Shown here: positions 1-8,531 of the stretch, piece after piece
How positions within the stretch are numbered: the stretch's first letter is position 1
Layout: each line of letters begins with the position of its first letter
NCBI GenBank assembly: GCA_900100835.1
Contig: FNCM01000003.1
Coordinates: 62,001 to 126,000, forward strand
Reading direction: 5' to 3'
Length of the DNA: 64,000 nt
From: Selenomonas sp. WCT3
GTDB lineage: Bacteria; Bacillota; Negativicutes; Selenomonadales; Selenomonadaceae
Made by a program: the position numbers and the translations under genes
The notes under the pieces: model-generated
Databases searched by the model: none
Seen by the model: only the letters and a program-made list of their open reading frames with translations
Told to the model about the DNA's origin: nothing

Positions 1-953
1 ATAAAAAACGTGTCCGCGAATTGTTGGACCAGGAACAGGCTGCGATGGAGCTCAATCTCCAGCGTTCGGCACATCAGGTGGTGGCGTCCCGGCTGGCATC
101 CTATCTTTCTAAGGCTGGCCGCTTTGCGGAAGAGGGGGGTCTGCCTTTCTATCAGTTTGTAAAGGGGATTTTGGATAATTTCGACGAAGAACTTGCGAAA
201 ATGCAGCGGGTCTTTGCCGATATGCTGCCGAAACTCTTCAATACCAACGGACTGATTGTGGCGCTTACGGAGCGGGAGGCCGATTATCCGGCGACGGCAA
301 AAGAGGTGGCTGCTTTCCAGCAGGGACTTTGCCATGCCGCTTATCCCGTACAGGAATACAGCTGGGAGCTTACGCCGCTCAATGAGGGCCTTACGTCTTC
401 AAGCCGCGTCCAGTATGTGGGCAAGGGAGCAAATTTCCTGAAGCTTGGTTATGAATTTACCGGGACCATGCATGTTTTGGAGACGCTGCTTCGCTATGAT
501 TATTTCTGGACGAAGATTCGTGTCCAGGGCGGTGCGTATGGTGCCTTTACGAGCTTTAACCGCAATGGCATGATGTATTTTAGCTCTTATCGTGACCCGA
601 ACCTTGCAGAGACCCTTGATGTCTTTAACGGCACCGCGGATTATATCCGCAATTTCGAGGCTTCGGAGCGCGAGATGGATAAGTTCATCATCGGTACTAT
701 GAGCGGGGTGGACACTCCGCTGACGCCGCAGATGAAGGGGAGTGCTGCCGTTACCTGCTGGATGCGCGGCATTACAAAGGAAGACCGCCAGCGCAATCGC
801 GACCAGATTCTCGCGACTCGTCAGCAGGATGTTCGCAATCTGGCTGACCTGGTAGATGCCTGCATGAAACAGAACATCCTCTGTGTATTTGGCGGCCAGG
901 AAAAAATTGACGCCAATAAGCAGGTATTTGGTACGGTTCATTCTGCACTTTAA
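1..953 (+). CDS. M16C (presequence-protease-like) metallopeptidase, C-terminal part
   Basis: Partial: the reading frame is already open at base 3 with no start codon, so the N-terminal half, including the zinc-binding HXXEH domain, lies upstream of the window. About 316 residues are visible. They resemble the last third of M16C insulinase-family peptidases (PreP/CymA type): a helical linker, then the inactive C-terminal M16 domain with the typical RVQGGAYGAF stretch, followed by a run like 'FSSYRDPNLAETLDVF' common to this family. Members degrade free peptides inside a closed two-half chamber. The gene ends with TAA, 93 bp before dapA, which has its own promoter. Family assignment is good; the substrate cannot be inferred from this fragment. 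Confidence 0.85.
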   Translation, partial: KKRVRELLDQEQAAMELNLQRSAHQVVASRLASYLSKAGRFAEEGGLPFYQFVKGILDNFDEELAKMQRVFADMLPKLFNTNGLIVALTEREADYPATAKEVAAFQQGLCHAAYPVQEYSWELTPLNEGLTSSSRVQYVGKGANFLKLGYEFTGTMHVLETLLRYDYFWTKIRVQGGAYGAFTSFNRNGMMYFSSYRDPNLAETLDVFNGTADYIRNFEASEREMDKFIIGTMSGVDTPLTPQMKGSAAVTCWMRGITKEDRQRNRDQILATRQQDVRNLADLVDACMKQNILCVFGGQEKIDANKQVFGTVHSAL

Positions 954-966
954 GGATTTATATGCG

Positions 967-995
967 TTGACTTTGCATAAATATCATGGGATAAT
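967..995 (+). promoter_or_regulatory. Predicted sigma-A promoter of dapA
   Basis: TTGACT (967-972), a 17-bp spacer and GATAAT (990-995) form a near-consensus vegetative promoter about 50 bp before the dapA start. Confidence 0.6.
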
Positions 996-1046
996 GATAA
1001 GAACGATTGAAAGCTAAATCGAGACTCATATGTGGGAGGCTTTTTC

Positions 1047-1934
1047 ATGAAGAAACCAATTTTCAAGGGCGCTGGTGTCGCAATTATCACGCCGTACACG
1101 GAAGATGGTATTAATTTTCCGGAACTGGGCCGCATTATCGAGGACCAGATTAAAGGCGGTACGGATGCAATCGTAATCACGGGCACGACGGGCGAGTCGG
1201 CTACGATGTCGGATGCCGAGCATCGGGCAGCCATTAAGTTCGCAGTTGAACAGGTCAAGGGCCGCATTCCGGTTATTGCTGGTACGGGGTCGAACGAGAC
1301 GTCCTATGCGATTGCTTTGTCGAAGTATGCAGAAGAAGTTGGTGCGGATGCCCTGCTGGTGGTTACGCCGTATTATAACAAATGCACGCAGAAGGGCTTG
1401 GTGGCTCACTACACGGCTATTGCTGATGCGGTAAATATCCCAATCGTTCTTTATGATGTGCCGTCTCGCACGGGAGTAGCTATTTCCACGGAGTCTTATG
1501 TGAAGCTCTCGAAACATCCGAATATCGTAGCGGTCAAAGAGGCAAATGGTGATTTGTCGAAGATTCTTCGCCTCAAAGCTGCTGTTGGGGATGATTTGGT
1601 GCTTTATTCCGGCAATGATGACCAGATTGTGCCGATCCTTTCCCTGGGGGGCCAGGGGGTTATCTCGGTGCTTTCTAACGTGGCACCTAAGGAAACCCAT
1701 GATATGTGCCAGGCTTTCTTTGATGGGGATACGGAAAAAGCAGCCAAGATGCAGATTGAGTATACGGACCTCATCGATGCACTGTTCTGCGAAGTCAACC
1801 CGATTCCGGTTAAAGTTGCAATGCGCAAGCTTGGCTATGATGCTGGTCCGCTGCGTATGCCCCTTTGTGAGATGGAGCCGGAAAATGAAGCAAAACTTGA
1901 GGCAGCCCTCAAGAATCACGGCCTTTTGAAATAA
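1047..1934 (+). CDS. dapA: 4-hydroxy-tetrahydrodipicolinate synthase
   Basis: Condenses pyruvate with aspartate semialdehyde, the first committed step to diaminopimelate and lysine. The 295-residue length is normal. Seen: the GTTGESATM signature near residue 45, Tyr136 in LYDVPSRTG, and the Schiff-base Lys164 in VAVKEANGD, all in the expected order of a class I aldolase (beta/alpha)8 barrel. An in-frame GTG at 1032 would add five residues, but GGGAGG (1033-1038) sits just before ATG 1047, which decides the start. A strong hairpin terminator follows, so it is probably transcribed alone from the promoter at 967. Feedback regulation by lysine is not deducible here. Confidence 0.96.
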   Translation: MKKPIFKGAGVAIITPYTEDGINFPELGRIIEDQIKGGTDAIVITGTTGESATMSDAEHRAAIKFAVEQVKGRIPVIAGTGSNETSYAIALSKYAEEVGADALLVVTPYYNKCTQKGLVAHYTAIADAVNIPIVLYDVPSRTGVAISTESYVKLSKHPNIVAVKEANGDLSKILRLKAAVGDDLVLYSGNDDQIVPILSLGGQGVISVLSNVAPKETHDMCQAFFDGDTEKAAKMQIEYTDLIDALFCEVNPIPVKVAMRKLGYDAGPLRMPLCEMEPENEAKLEAALKNHGLLK

Positions 1935-1953
1935 GAAGCAAAAGCATAAATAG

Positions 1954-1983
1954 CAAAGCCTTCCCCTGCGGGGGAAGGCTTTG
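1954..1983 (+). terminator. Rho-independent terminator after dapA
   Basis: A perfect 13-bp stem (1954-1966 with 1971-1983) closes a TGCG tetraloop. The T-run after it is short, so some read-through into sdaAB is possible. Confidence 0.75.
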
Positions 1984-2003
1984 TCGTTCGAGGTGATAAA
2001 TTC

Positions 2004-2666
2004 ATGCATGGAGTGTTTGATATTGTCGGGCCAGTGATGATTGGTCCGTCCAGTTCCCATACAGCTGGGGCTGTGCGGCTAGGGTTGATGGCTCGGAAGA
2101 TTTTAGGGGAGCCGGCCGTGAAGGCAGAAATTAATCTGCATGGTTCTTTTGCCCAAACCTATCGGGGACATGGTACGGATAAGGCGCTGATTGCGGGGAT
2201 TCTTGGTTTTTCCCCGGAGGATGAACGCATTCGCGATGCTTTGACTCTGGCTAAGGAGCGGGGGATAGACTATAGTTTTCAGACGGTAAATCTTGATGAT
2301 GCCCATCCCAATACGGCGGTTATCTATCTGGTGGGAAATACTGGCCGGGTAGCCCGCGTTCGTGGGGCGTCAGTGGGAGGGGGTAATATCCTCATTACGA
2401 ATATCGATGGGTATTCGGTGGAACTTACGGGCCAATATCCCGCCCTTATTACTATTCATCGCGACCGTCCCGGGGTTATTACCCAGGTCACCCAGATTTT
2501 GTCCCGTTATGAGGTGAATATTGCCTTTATGCGCGTATCGAGGCAGAATCGCGGGGAGACGGCCATGATGATTATGGAGCTGGATGACCAGCCGGCTGAT
2601 GATGTGATGGAGGAGTGCCGCGAGGTCTACGAGGTGGAAAATGCCTTTACGATTCCGGCAATCTGA
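2004..2666 (+). CDS. sdaAB: L-serine dehydratase, iron-sulphur dependent, beta subunit
   Basis: Small subunit of the [4Fe-4S] serine dehydratase that converts L-serine to pyruvate and ammonia. The 220 residues begin with the family motif GPSSSHTAGAVRLG (about residues 12-25), which contributes to the serine site. A C-terminal ACT domain (about 148-220, starting ALITIHRDRPG) is typical of the Bacillus/Clostridium-type split enzyme. AGGTGA lies 9 bp before the ATG. The alpha subunit gene follows 20 bp downstream; both are needed for activity. Only the weakly U-rich dapA terminator separates this pair from dapA. Confidence 0.95.
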   Translation: MHGVFDIVGPVMIGPSSSHTAGAVRLGLMARKILGEPAVKAEINLHGSFAQTYRGHGTDKALIAGILGFSPEDERIRDALTLAKERGIDYSFQTVNLDDAHPNTAVIYLVGNTGRVARVRGASVGGGNILITNIDGYSVELTGQYPALITIHRDRPGVITQVTQILSRYEVNIAFMRVSRQNRGETAMMIMELDDQPADDVMEECREVYEVENAFTIPAI

Positions 2667-2686
2667 TGTGAGGATGGAAGATTACG

Positions 2687-3562
2687 ATGATTAATTTCAA
2701 TACGATGGGGGAACTCATCGCCATGGCCGAGGAGAAAGAATTGCCAATCCATGAAATCGTGATTGCTCGGGAGATGCATGTGAGCCAACGGTCTCGGGAG
2801 GACATTCTCGAGGGGATGAAGCAAAACTGGACGGTCATGCAGGCTTCGATTGAACGCGGTATCCAAAATACCGAGCATTCCGTAAGCGGGCTTACGGGTG
2901 GGGATTCGAAGAAGTTGTTTGCAGGCAGGGAAAACGGTTATTTGGGAACACAGGCTTTAGCGGCTGCCGCCTATGCAGTGGGAATCAGTGAAGTCAATGC
3001 GGTCATGGGGCGGATTGTTGCCTGCCCGACGGCAGGTTCCTGCGGAATTGTGCCAGCGGCTCTTTATGCCGCTCGGGAGGAACGGCACCTTTCCGATGAG
3101 GTGGTTATCAAAGCTCTCTTTACAGCAGCTGGAATCGGCATGGTGGTAGACCAGAATGCTTCGATTGCTGGTGCAGAAGGAGGATGCCAGGCTGAGTGCG
3201 GCACGGCAGCTGGCATGGCTGCGGGGGCTCTCGTGGAATTGGCTGGCGGTACGCCTTCTATGGTGGGCAATGCCTGTGCGCTTTCCATTAAGAATCTGTT
3301 GGGACTGGTTTGTGACCCTGTGGCGGGGCTGGTGGAGGTGCCCTGCGTCAAGCGCAATGGCTTTGCGGTGGTGGAGGCGATGCTGGCGGCGGATATGACC
3401 CTTTCGGGAATCCAGTCGGTGATTCCGGTGGATGAGGTAATCGATGCTATGAATCGCATCGGCAAGGCGTTGCCGAAATCCCTTCGCGAAACCAGCGAAG
3501 GGGGCCTGGCCACAACGCCGACGGCCAAAGCGGTGGAACGGCGGATTTACCCGGATTCATGA
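2687..3562 (+). CDS. sdaAA: L-serine dehydratase, iron-sulphur dependent, alpha subunit
   Basis: Large catalytic subunit partner of the preceding gene; 291 residues, the usual size. It carries the cluster cysteines in CPTAGSCGIVP (about residues 110-120), in GLVCDPVAGLVEVPC (about 205-220), and the glycine-rich segments of the SDH_alpha domain. The pair supplies pyruvate and ammonia by serine fermentation and is oxygen-labile, which fits an anaerobe. GGATGG lies about 10 bp upstream of ATG 2687. It is the last gene of this unit; the downstream intergenic region (3563-3677) contains no convincing terminator. Confidence 0.95.
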   Translation: MINFNTMGELIAMAEEKELPIHEIVIAREMHVSQRSREDILEGMKQNWTVMQASIERGIQNTEHSVSGLTGGDSKKLFAGRENGYLGTQALAAAAYAVGISEVNAVMGRIVACPTAGSCGIVPAALYAAREERHLSDEVVIKALFTAAGIGMVVDQNASIAGAEGGCQAECGTAAGMAAGALVELAGGTPSMVGNACALSIKNLLGLVCDPVAGLVEVPCVKRNGFAVVEAMLAADMTLSGIQSVIPVDEVIDAMNRIGKALPKSLRETSEGGLATTPTAKAVERRIYPDS

Positions 3563-3677
3563 TCCCTTTATCGGATTAAAGTTTCATGAGTTGCTGGAAG
3601 ATTCGACGAAAATAGTGTAGAATAAGTAGTAATGCGAGATGAATTCGCAAACAATCTATATTATGGAGGGAAAGTCC

Positions 3678-4244
3678 ATGAAGAAAATCGTTCAGATGCT
3701 GATCGTTCTTTGCCTGGTGGTGTTTGGCACTCAGGCAGCTTTTGCCAATGCGGATAAGACGACCGTTCAGGATGGAGCCGATATCACGTCAATCAAACGG
3801 CTGGCGGTTGCTGCACCACGTTATCAGCAGGTTGATCCGCAGTCGCCGGATAAGGCGATGCTGACTCAGATTATCTTTGATGCCAGCCGGGTATCGCATA
3901 GCTATGTGGCATCCTATGATAAGGTAGCTGCTGACATCAAAACGGCATCGAATGTTGATATCAAGTCCTTGGATCGCCGTCAGGCCGCCAAGGTTTTCAA
4001 GGAAAATGTCGGCAACTATGCGGATGCATATGTTGTTTTGACGGTGGCCAACAGTGGCCGCACGACGTTCTTCTTTGACGTTTATAAAGCAGGCAGCGAC
4101 GAGCTTCTGTTCACCTATGAGATTCGTGCCAACAGCAATGAAGGCAATACGGTTGCTACGTATAACAACATGTGCGAGCAGTTCTATAAGCACTTCGAGC
4201 GGGCGGCTACGGATCAGTACAAAAACAGCATCAAAAAGAAATGA
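3678..4244 (+). CDS. Small exported protein of unknown function
   Basis: I do not recognise the family. The likely start is ATG 3678, with GGAGGG at 3665-3670; an upstream in-frame ATG (3639) lacks a ribosome site and would bury the signal sequence. The 188 residues begin with a clear Sec signal peptide: KK, a hydrophobic core (about 5-20), and cleavage after AFA near residue 23. No cysteine lies at the cleavage site, so it is not a lipoprotein. The mature part is mixed alpha/beta, rich in Asp, Lys and Ala, with FFFDVYKAGSDELLFTYEIR near the end. A periplasmic or cell-surface role is inferred only from the signal. Confidence 0.7.
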   Translation: MKKIVQMLIVLCLVVFGTQAAFANADKTTVQDGADITSIKRLAVAAPRYQQVDPQSPDKAMLTQIIFDASRVSHSYVASYDKVAADIKTASNVDIKSLDRRQAAKVFKENVGNYADAYVVLTVANSGRTTFFFDVYKAGSDELLFTYEIRANSNEGNTVATYNNMCEQFYKHFERAATDQYKNSIKKK

Positions 4245-4246
4245 TT

Positions 4247-4279
4247 AAAAAAGACTTCCCGGTGCGGGAAGTCTTTTTT
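4247..4279 (+). terminator. Bidirectional terminator between convergent genes
   Basis: A 15-bp perfect inverted repeat (4247-4261 with 4265-4279) has A-rich and T-rich flanks, so it can end transcription on both strands. It overlaps the stop codon of the minus-strand gene at 4278. Confidence 0.85.
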
Positions 4280-5111
4280 AATGGGCTAGATAGATTGGTT
4301 TGATTTTGGCGGAGGCCGCCGTGCTCTCATCGATGTAGCCGTTGTGTTCCATGGCATCGATGACGATGAATTGACGTTTCTTGGCCATGAGAAAATCGAC
4401 ATAAGGGGAGTAAAGGGAAGGCGCATTGGGGAGCCCTGCCAGCATGGCCGATTCCGGCAGCTGCAGTGCCGAAGGTTTCTTGCCGAAATAGCCTTCAGCT
4501 GCTGGCCCTATTCCATAATAATTGGAACCATAGTAAATGGTATTGAGGTAGAGCTCGAGGATTTCATCTTTGCTGTAGTTGGCTTCAAGGTCAAGGGCCA
4601 GCAGCAATTCTTCGGCTTTGCGCCCGTAGGACTGCTCGTTGGAGAGGAAAAGGTTTTTGACCAGCTGCTGGGTGATGGTGCTGGCGCCTTCTTCAATCTG
4701 ACCGTATTGGATGTTGACCAGTGTGGCTCGCATGATTCCCTGGATATCAAAGCCGTGATGGCTGTAAAAGCGGGTGTCTTCTACGGCGACGATGGCCTGC
4801 TGCAGGGATTCGGGAATATCGCGTATCTTGACATAGTTTTCGTGATTGATGCGGGCATCAACGGCTCGCTTGATGAAGATAAAACGACTGATGCGGTCTG
4901 TCGTGCTGACAACAACCTGCGAATCTGTCTGCTGGATAGCGGGAAGCTGGGCTTCGACCTTGGGCAGGAAGTCGCCGAGATGCTGCCAGGTCTTCGGCGA
5001 AAATACCGAGGTGCCGCCAGCTAAGAAAAAGGCGAGGAAAAATATCAAAATGAGTAAAAAGACGAAGCGGAGGAAGCTTATAGCTAACCTTCGTTTTTTT
5101 GTTTTTTTCAT
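4278..5111 (-). CDS. Monofunctional peptidoglycan glycosyltransferase (GT51)
   Basis: Polymerises lipid II into glycan strands at the outer face of the inner membrane. The 277-residue protein has a basic N-terminus, one membrane anchor (about residues 13-33), and a single GT51 domain. The conserved boxes occur in order: catalytic Glu in VEDTRFYSHHG, then GASTITQQLVKNL, then RKAEELLLALDLE and the YLNTIYYG segment. No transpeptidase domain follows, so it resembles MtgA rather than a class A penicillin-binding protein. It is the only minus-strand gene here that I support. AGGAGA lies about 7 bp before its ATG. Confidence 0.9.
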   Translation of the reverse strand: MKKTKKRRLAISFLRFVFLLILIFFLAFFLAGGTSVFSPKTWQHLGDFLPKVEAQLPAIQQTDSQVVVSTTDRISRFIFIKRAVDARINHENYVKIRDIPESLQQAIVAVEDTRFYSHHGFDIQGIMRATLVNIQYGQIEEGASTITQQLVKNLFLSNEQSYGRKAEELLLALDLEANYSKDEILELYLNTIYYGSNYYGIGPAAEGYFGKKPSALQLPESAMLAGLPNAPSLYSPYVDFLMAKKRQFIVIDAMEHNGYIDESTAASAKIKPIYLAH

Positions 5112-5212
5112 AGAAATCTCCTTTATTTGGTGGATTGCTCCTTATTATAACACGACTAGCCGGTCTTTTCTCCATCAATTTTTGCAGAAAGGAATACTTT
5201 TAGAAAAAACGC

Positions 5213-5242
5213 TTGCAATAATATACAGGATAGATGTATAAT
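5213..5242 (+). promoter_or_regulatory. Predicted argC promoter
   Basis: TTGCAA (5213-5218), an 18-bp spacer and a perfect TATAAT (5237-5242) lie about 100 bp before argC. A palindrome overlaps the -10 box (next entry). Confidence 0.6.
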
Positions 5243-5251
5243 TATAAACAT
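5234..5251 (+). promoter_or_regulatory. Candidate ArgR operator at argC
   Basis: The imperfect palindrome ATGTATAATTATAAACAT covers the predicted -10 box. Its TGTATA core is shared with the palindrome upstream of argF (9741-9756). Assignment to ArgR is inferred from position and that shared core, not from a match to a known consensus. Confidence 0.4.
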
Positions 5252-5342
5252 CATTTACAGAGTACGGCAAATAGCGGTACAATAGAGTTGCAGTATCCAT
5301 TCCAGCAGAACAAAGTTCTAGATATTCGAAGGAGGAACCAGA

Positions 5343-6377
5343 ATGAGAGTCAGTGTCTTAGGCGCTACCGGTTATGCCGGTGCCGAGCTTTTACGCATTC
5401 TTTACAATCATCCGAATGCGGAGGTGGTACATATCACTTCTGAAAGTCATACGGGTGAGAATATTTGTGATTTGTATCCTCATTTGCGCGGATTGTATGA
5501 TATGAAGCTTGAAAGCATGAAGGATATCGAAGCCATTGGCAGTGACAGTGATTTCGTATTCATCGGCTTGCCTCATGGTCATGCGATGGAAGTAGGTAAG
5601 GTGCTGGCGGATAAACCAGTTCGCATCATCGACTTGGGGGCGGACTACCGATTTGCCGATACATCAGTTTATGAAGCCTGGTATCATGTGCCCCATACGC
5701 ATACGGATGCGGTTCGGGTCTATGGCTTGGCAGAACTTTATCGGGAAGATATTCGCGATGCAAAGATAATTGGCAATGCAGGCTGCTTCACGACGGCGAG
5801 TATTCTCGCCTTGGCGCCGCTGGCCAAACAGCATTTGATTGATGTGAATACTATCATTGTCGATGCGAAATCCGGTGTATCAGGCGCTGGTCGTTCGGCC
5901 AAACAGCCCAATCATTTCCCGGAACTCTACGATAATTTCCGTGCCTATAATGTGGCAAAACATCGCCATACGCCGGAAATTGAGCAGGCCATCACAGATC
6001 TTTCCGGTGAGCAGACCGTGCTGAATTTTACGCCGCATCTGGTGCCGATGTCCCGAGGCATCCTGTCTACCTGCTATGCAACTTTGAAGGAAGGCGTATC
6101 GCCGGAGCTGGTGGATGCGGCCTTTGAAAAGCTATATGGCAAGGAACACTTTATTCGTCTGCTGGGGCGAGGGGCCTATCCTTCAACGAAAAATGTCCGA
6201 GGGTCGAATTTCTGTGATATTGCCTGGCACATTGATGAGCGGACGAACCGTGTAATCATCCTGTCGGTTATTGACAATCTGGTTAAAGGCGCTGCCGGTC
6301 AGGCGGTGCAGAATTTTAATATCGCTTGTGGTTTTGAGGAAAATACGGGACTGGATTTTGTTCCGATGTATCCATGA
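5343..6377 (+). CDS. argC: N-acetyl-gamma-glutamyl-phosphate reductase
   Basis: NADPH-dependent reduction of N-acetylglutamyl phosphate, third step to ornithine. It has 344 residues. Seen: the Rossmann start VLGATGYAGAELLR, the catalytic Cys148 in IGNAGCFTTA, and the PHLVPMSRGILST segment of the dimerisation domain. GGAGGA ends 7 bp before ATG 5343. It opens a tight cluster argC-argJ-argB-argD (gaps of 13-20 bp) that should be one transcript from the promoter at 5213. Low-nitrogen or arginine control is implied by the operator-like palindrome, but only as inference. Confidence 0.97.
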   Translation: MRVSVLGATGYAGAELLRILYNHPNAEVVHITSESHTGENICDLYPHLRGLYDMKLESMKDIEAIGSDSDFVFIGLPHGHAMEVGKVLADKPVRIIDLGADYRFADTSVYEAWYHVPHTHTDAVRVYGLAELYREDIRDAKIIGNAGCFTTASILALAPLAKQHLIDVNTIIVDAKSGVSGAGRSAKQPNHFPELYDNFRAYNVAKHRHTPEIEQAITDLSGEQTVLNFTPHLVPMSRGILSTCYATLKEGVSPELVDAAFEKLYGKEHFIRLLGRGAYPSTKNVRGSNFCDIAWHIDERTNRVIILSVIDNLVKGAAGQAVQNFNIACGFEENTGLDFVPMYP

Positions 6378-6395
6378 TAGAAAGGACTTGTTACT

Positions 6396-7607
6396 ATGTT
6401 TTCAGAGAAAAATGTAAAAGCTGGCGTTACGTTCCCGAAGGGGTTTAAGGCTGCTGGTGTCAAAGCTGGCATCAAAAAGAGCGGCAACCTGGATGTGGCG
6501 GTTATCTATACAGAGAAGGAAGCAGCGATTGCGGGAACCTTTACCCAGAATGCAGTGGCGGCTGCGCCGGTATTCGTATCCCGAGATGTGGTAAAGACAG
6601 GTTCGGCTCATGCAATTGCGGCAAACGCAGGCTGTGCCAATGCCTGCACGGGCGAGCAGGGCATGAAAGATGCCTTGGCTATGCAGAAAATCACAGCTGA
6701 GGCACTGGGCTGTGGTGCTGATGATGTGGTTGTTGCATCTACAGGTGTCATCGGCGTGAACCTGCCGATGGATAAGATGGAAAAAGGTATTCAGCAGGCC
6801 GTGGCTGAACTGGACGAAAACGGCAGTGAAAAAGCTGGCAATGCCATTATTACGACGGATACTTATTCGAAGGCCTGCGCCACGACGGTTACCATCGGTG
6901 GCAAGGAAGTCCGCTTTGGCGCCATTGCCAAAGGCTCGGGGATGATTCAGCCCAATATGGCAACGATGCTTTGCTTTATCACGACGGATGCTGCCATTGA
7001 CAGCAAAATGTTGCAGAAGGCCCTGTCGGAAATCGTTGAGGTTTCGTTCAATATGATTTCGATTGATGGCGATATGAGCACCAATGATATGTGCATCGTA
7101 TTGGCAAATGGTGCCGCTGGCAATGCGCAAATCACGGCGGAAGGCGACGATTACGAAACCTTCAAGAATGCCCTGCAGTCCATCTGTCAGGGGCTGGCGA
7201 AACGCATTGCTGCCGATGGCGAGGGGGCCACGAAATTCCTGACGGTCAATGTCAAGGGGACGAAGTCCTTTGCCGATGCTAAGACCATTGCCATGAGCGT
7301 TGCGAAGAGCCCGCTGGTCAAGACGGCGTTCTTCGGGGAAGATCCGAACTGGGGGCGTGTCATCTGTGCTGTAGGATATGCTGGTGTGCCTATGGACCCG
7401 CAGAAAACCGTGGTAAAATTCGGCGGGATTCCGGTTTATGCCAATGGCGTCGGGGCGGCTTTCGATGAAGAAGCCCTGCGCAAGGTTATGTCTGCCCATG
7501 ACATCGTTATTGATATCGATATGGGGGAAGGTGAAGCCGAGGCTACGGTCTGGACTTGTGATTTCTCCTATGAATATGTGAAAATCAACGGAGAGTATCA
7601 CACCTGA
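6396..7607 (+). CDS. argJ: Bifunctional ornithine acetyltransferase / N-acetylglutamate synthase
   Basis: Transfers acetyl from N-acetylornithine to glutamate, recycling the acetyl group. The 403-residue precursor self-cleaves in the conserved MATML motif; the nucleophile is Thr190, which becomes the N-terminus of the beta chain. Glycine-rich KGSGMIQPN precedes it, as in the family. Because no separate argA or argE is present in the cluster, ArgJ is likely to run the cyclic pathway and may also prime it from acetyl-CoA; monofunctional and bifunctional forms cannot be told apart by eye. It follows argC by 18 bp. Confidence 0.97.
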   Translation: MFSEKNVKAGVTFPKGFKAAGVKAGIKKSGNLDVAVIYTEKEAAIAGTFTQNAVAAAPVFVSRDVVKTGSAHAIAANAGCANACTGEQGMKDALAMQKITAEALGCGADDVVVASTGVIGVNLPMDKMEKGIQQAVAELDENGSEKAGNAIITTDTYSKACATTVTIGGKEVRFGAIAKGSGMIQPNMATMLCFITTDAAIDSKMLQKALSEIVEVSFNMISIDGDMSTNDMCIVLANGAAGNAQITAEGDDYETFKNALQSICQGLAKRIAADGEGATKFLTVNVKGTKSFADAKTIAMSVAKSPLVKTAFFGEDPNWGRVICAVGYAGVPMDPQKTVVKFGGIPVYANGVGAAFDEEALRKVMSAHDIVIDIDMGEGEAEATVWTCDFSYEYVKINGEYHT

Positions 7608-7627
7608 TAGCATGGCAAAGGGGATGA

Positions 7628-8518
7628 ATGGATTTGTTTAAACCAGAAGATAAGGCGGCAATCCTTGTGGAAGCACTCCCGTACATCCAGGAGTTTTACG
7701 GCAAGACGATTGTGATAAAATACGGCGGCAATGCCATGATCAACGATGCTTTGAAGGAAAAAGTCATGCAGGATGTGGCTTTGATGAAGTACGTCGGCAT
7801 TCGTCCGGTCATTGTTCATGGCGGCGGCCCGGAAATTACCGGGTTCCTCAAGAAAGTCGGCAAGCAGTCCTCCTTTGTGGCAGGACTCAGAGTCACCGAT
7901 GAGGAAACGGTGGAAATTGCCGAGATGGTCTTGGACGGCAAGGTCAACTCGGAGATTGTCAATCTGTTGAATCGCCGCGGCGTCAAGGCCGTAGGCCTGA
8001 GCGGCAAGGATGCTGGGCTTATCCAGGCTCGCAAGAAATTGGCTACCGTCTATGAGGGTGAGGAATCCAAAAAGGTGGATATCGGCTATGTGGGGGAAGT
8101 GGCGGCGATTCATTCGGGAATCATCGAAGATCTTTTGGATCAGGACTATGTGCCAATTATTGCCCCTATCGGTGTTGGTGAGAATGGCGAAAGTTACAAC
8201 ATCAATGCGGACTATGTCGCTGCAGAGATTGCCGGAGCCCTCGAGGCAGAAAAACTACTGCTGCTGACAGATATTGAGGGGATTTATAAGGATTTCCATG
8301 ATAAGAGTACGTTTATATCTACCCTGCATTTGCCGGAGGCACGGCAGTATATCAAGGAGGGAATCATTGCTGGCGGCATGATTCCTAAGGTAGAGGCATG
8401 TCTCACCGCGCTGGAAAAAGGCGCTGGAAAAACGCATATTATCGACGGACGTCTTGACCATTCCATTATCCTCGAGGTATTTACCGAGCAAGGTATTGGC
8501 ACGCAGGTTGTCAGATAA
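7628..8518 (+). CDS. argB: Acetylglutamate kinase
   Basis: Phosphorylates N-acetylglutamate with ATP. It has 296 residues and the amino-acid-kinase fold: IKYGGNAM near residue 35, VHGGGPEIT near 68, and the NADYVAAEIAG and LLLTDIEGIY segments. An N-terminal extension of about 25 residues before the first strand (IPYIQEF-like helix, seen as LPYIQEFYG) is the hallmark of hexameric, arginine-inhibited ArgB enzymes, so feedback inhibition by arginine is likely, in keeping with an ArgJ cyclic pathway. AAAGGGG lies just upstream of the ATG. argD follows after 13 bp. Confidence 0.96.
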   Translation: MDLFKPEDKAAILVEALPYIQEFYGKTIVIKYGGNAMINDALKEKVMQDVALMKYVGIRPVIVHGGGPEITGFLKKVGKQSSFVAGLRVTDEETVEIAEMVLDGKVNSEIVNLLNRRGVKAVGLSGKDAGLIQARKKLATVYEGEESKKVDIGYVGEVAAIHSGIIEDLLDQDYVPIIAPIGVGENGESYNINADYVAAEIAGALEAEKLLLLTDIEGIYKDFHDKSTFISTLHLPEARQYIKEGIIAGGMIPKVEACLTALEKGAGKTHIIDGRLDHSIILEVFTEQGIGTQVVR

Positions 8519-8531
8519 GGAGAATACTGTT

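Noticed and set aside
6402..7613. 403-codon antisense frame across argJ
   Set aside because: Full overlap with a well-supported argJ; the composition is Arg/His/Ile rich, as expected of a shadow translation.
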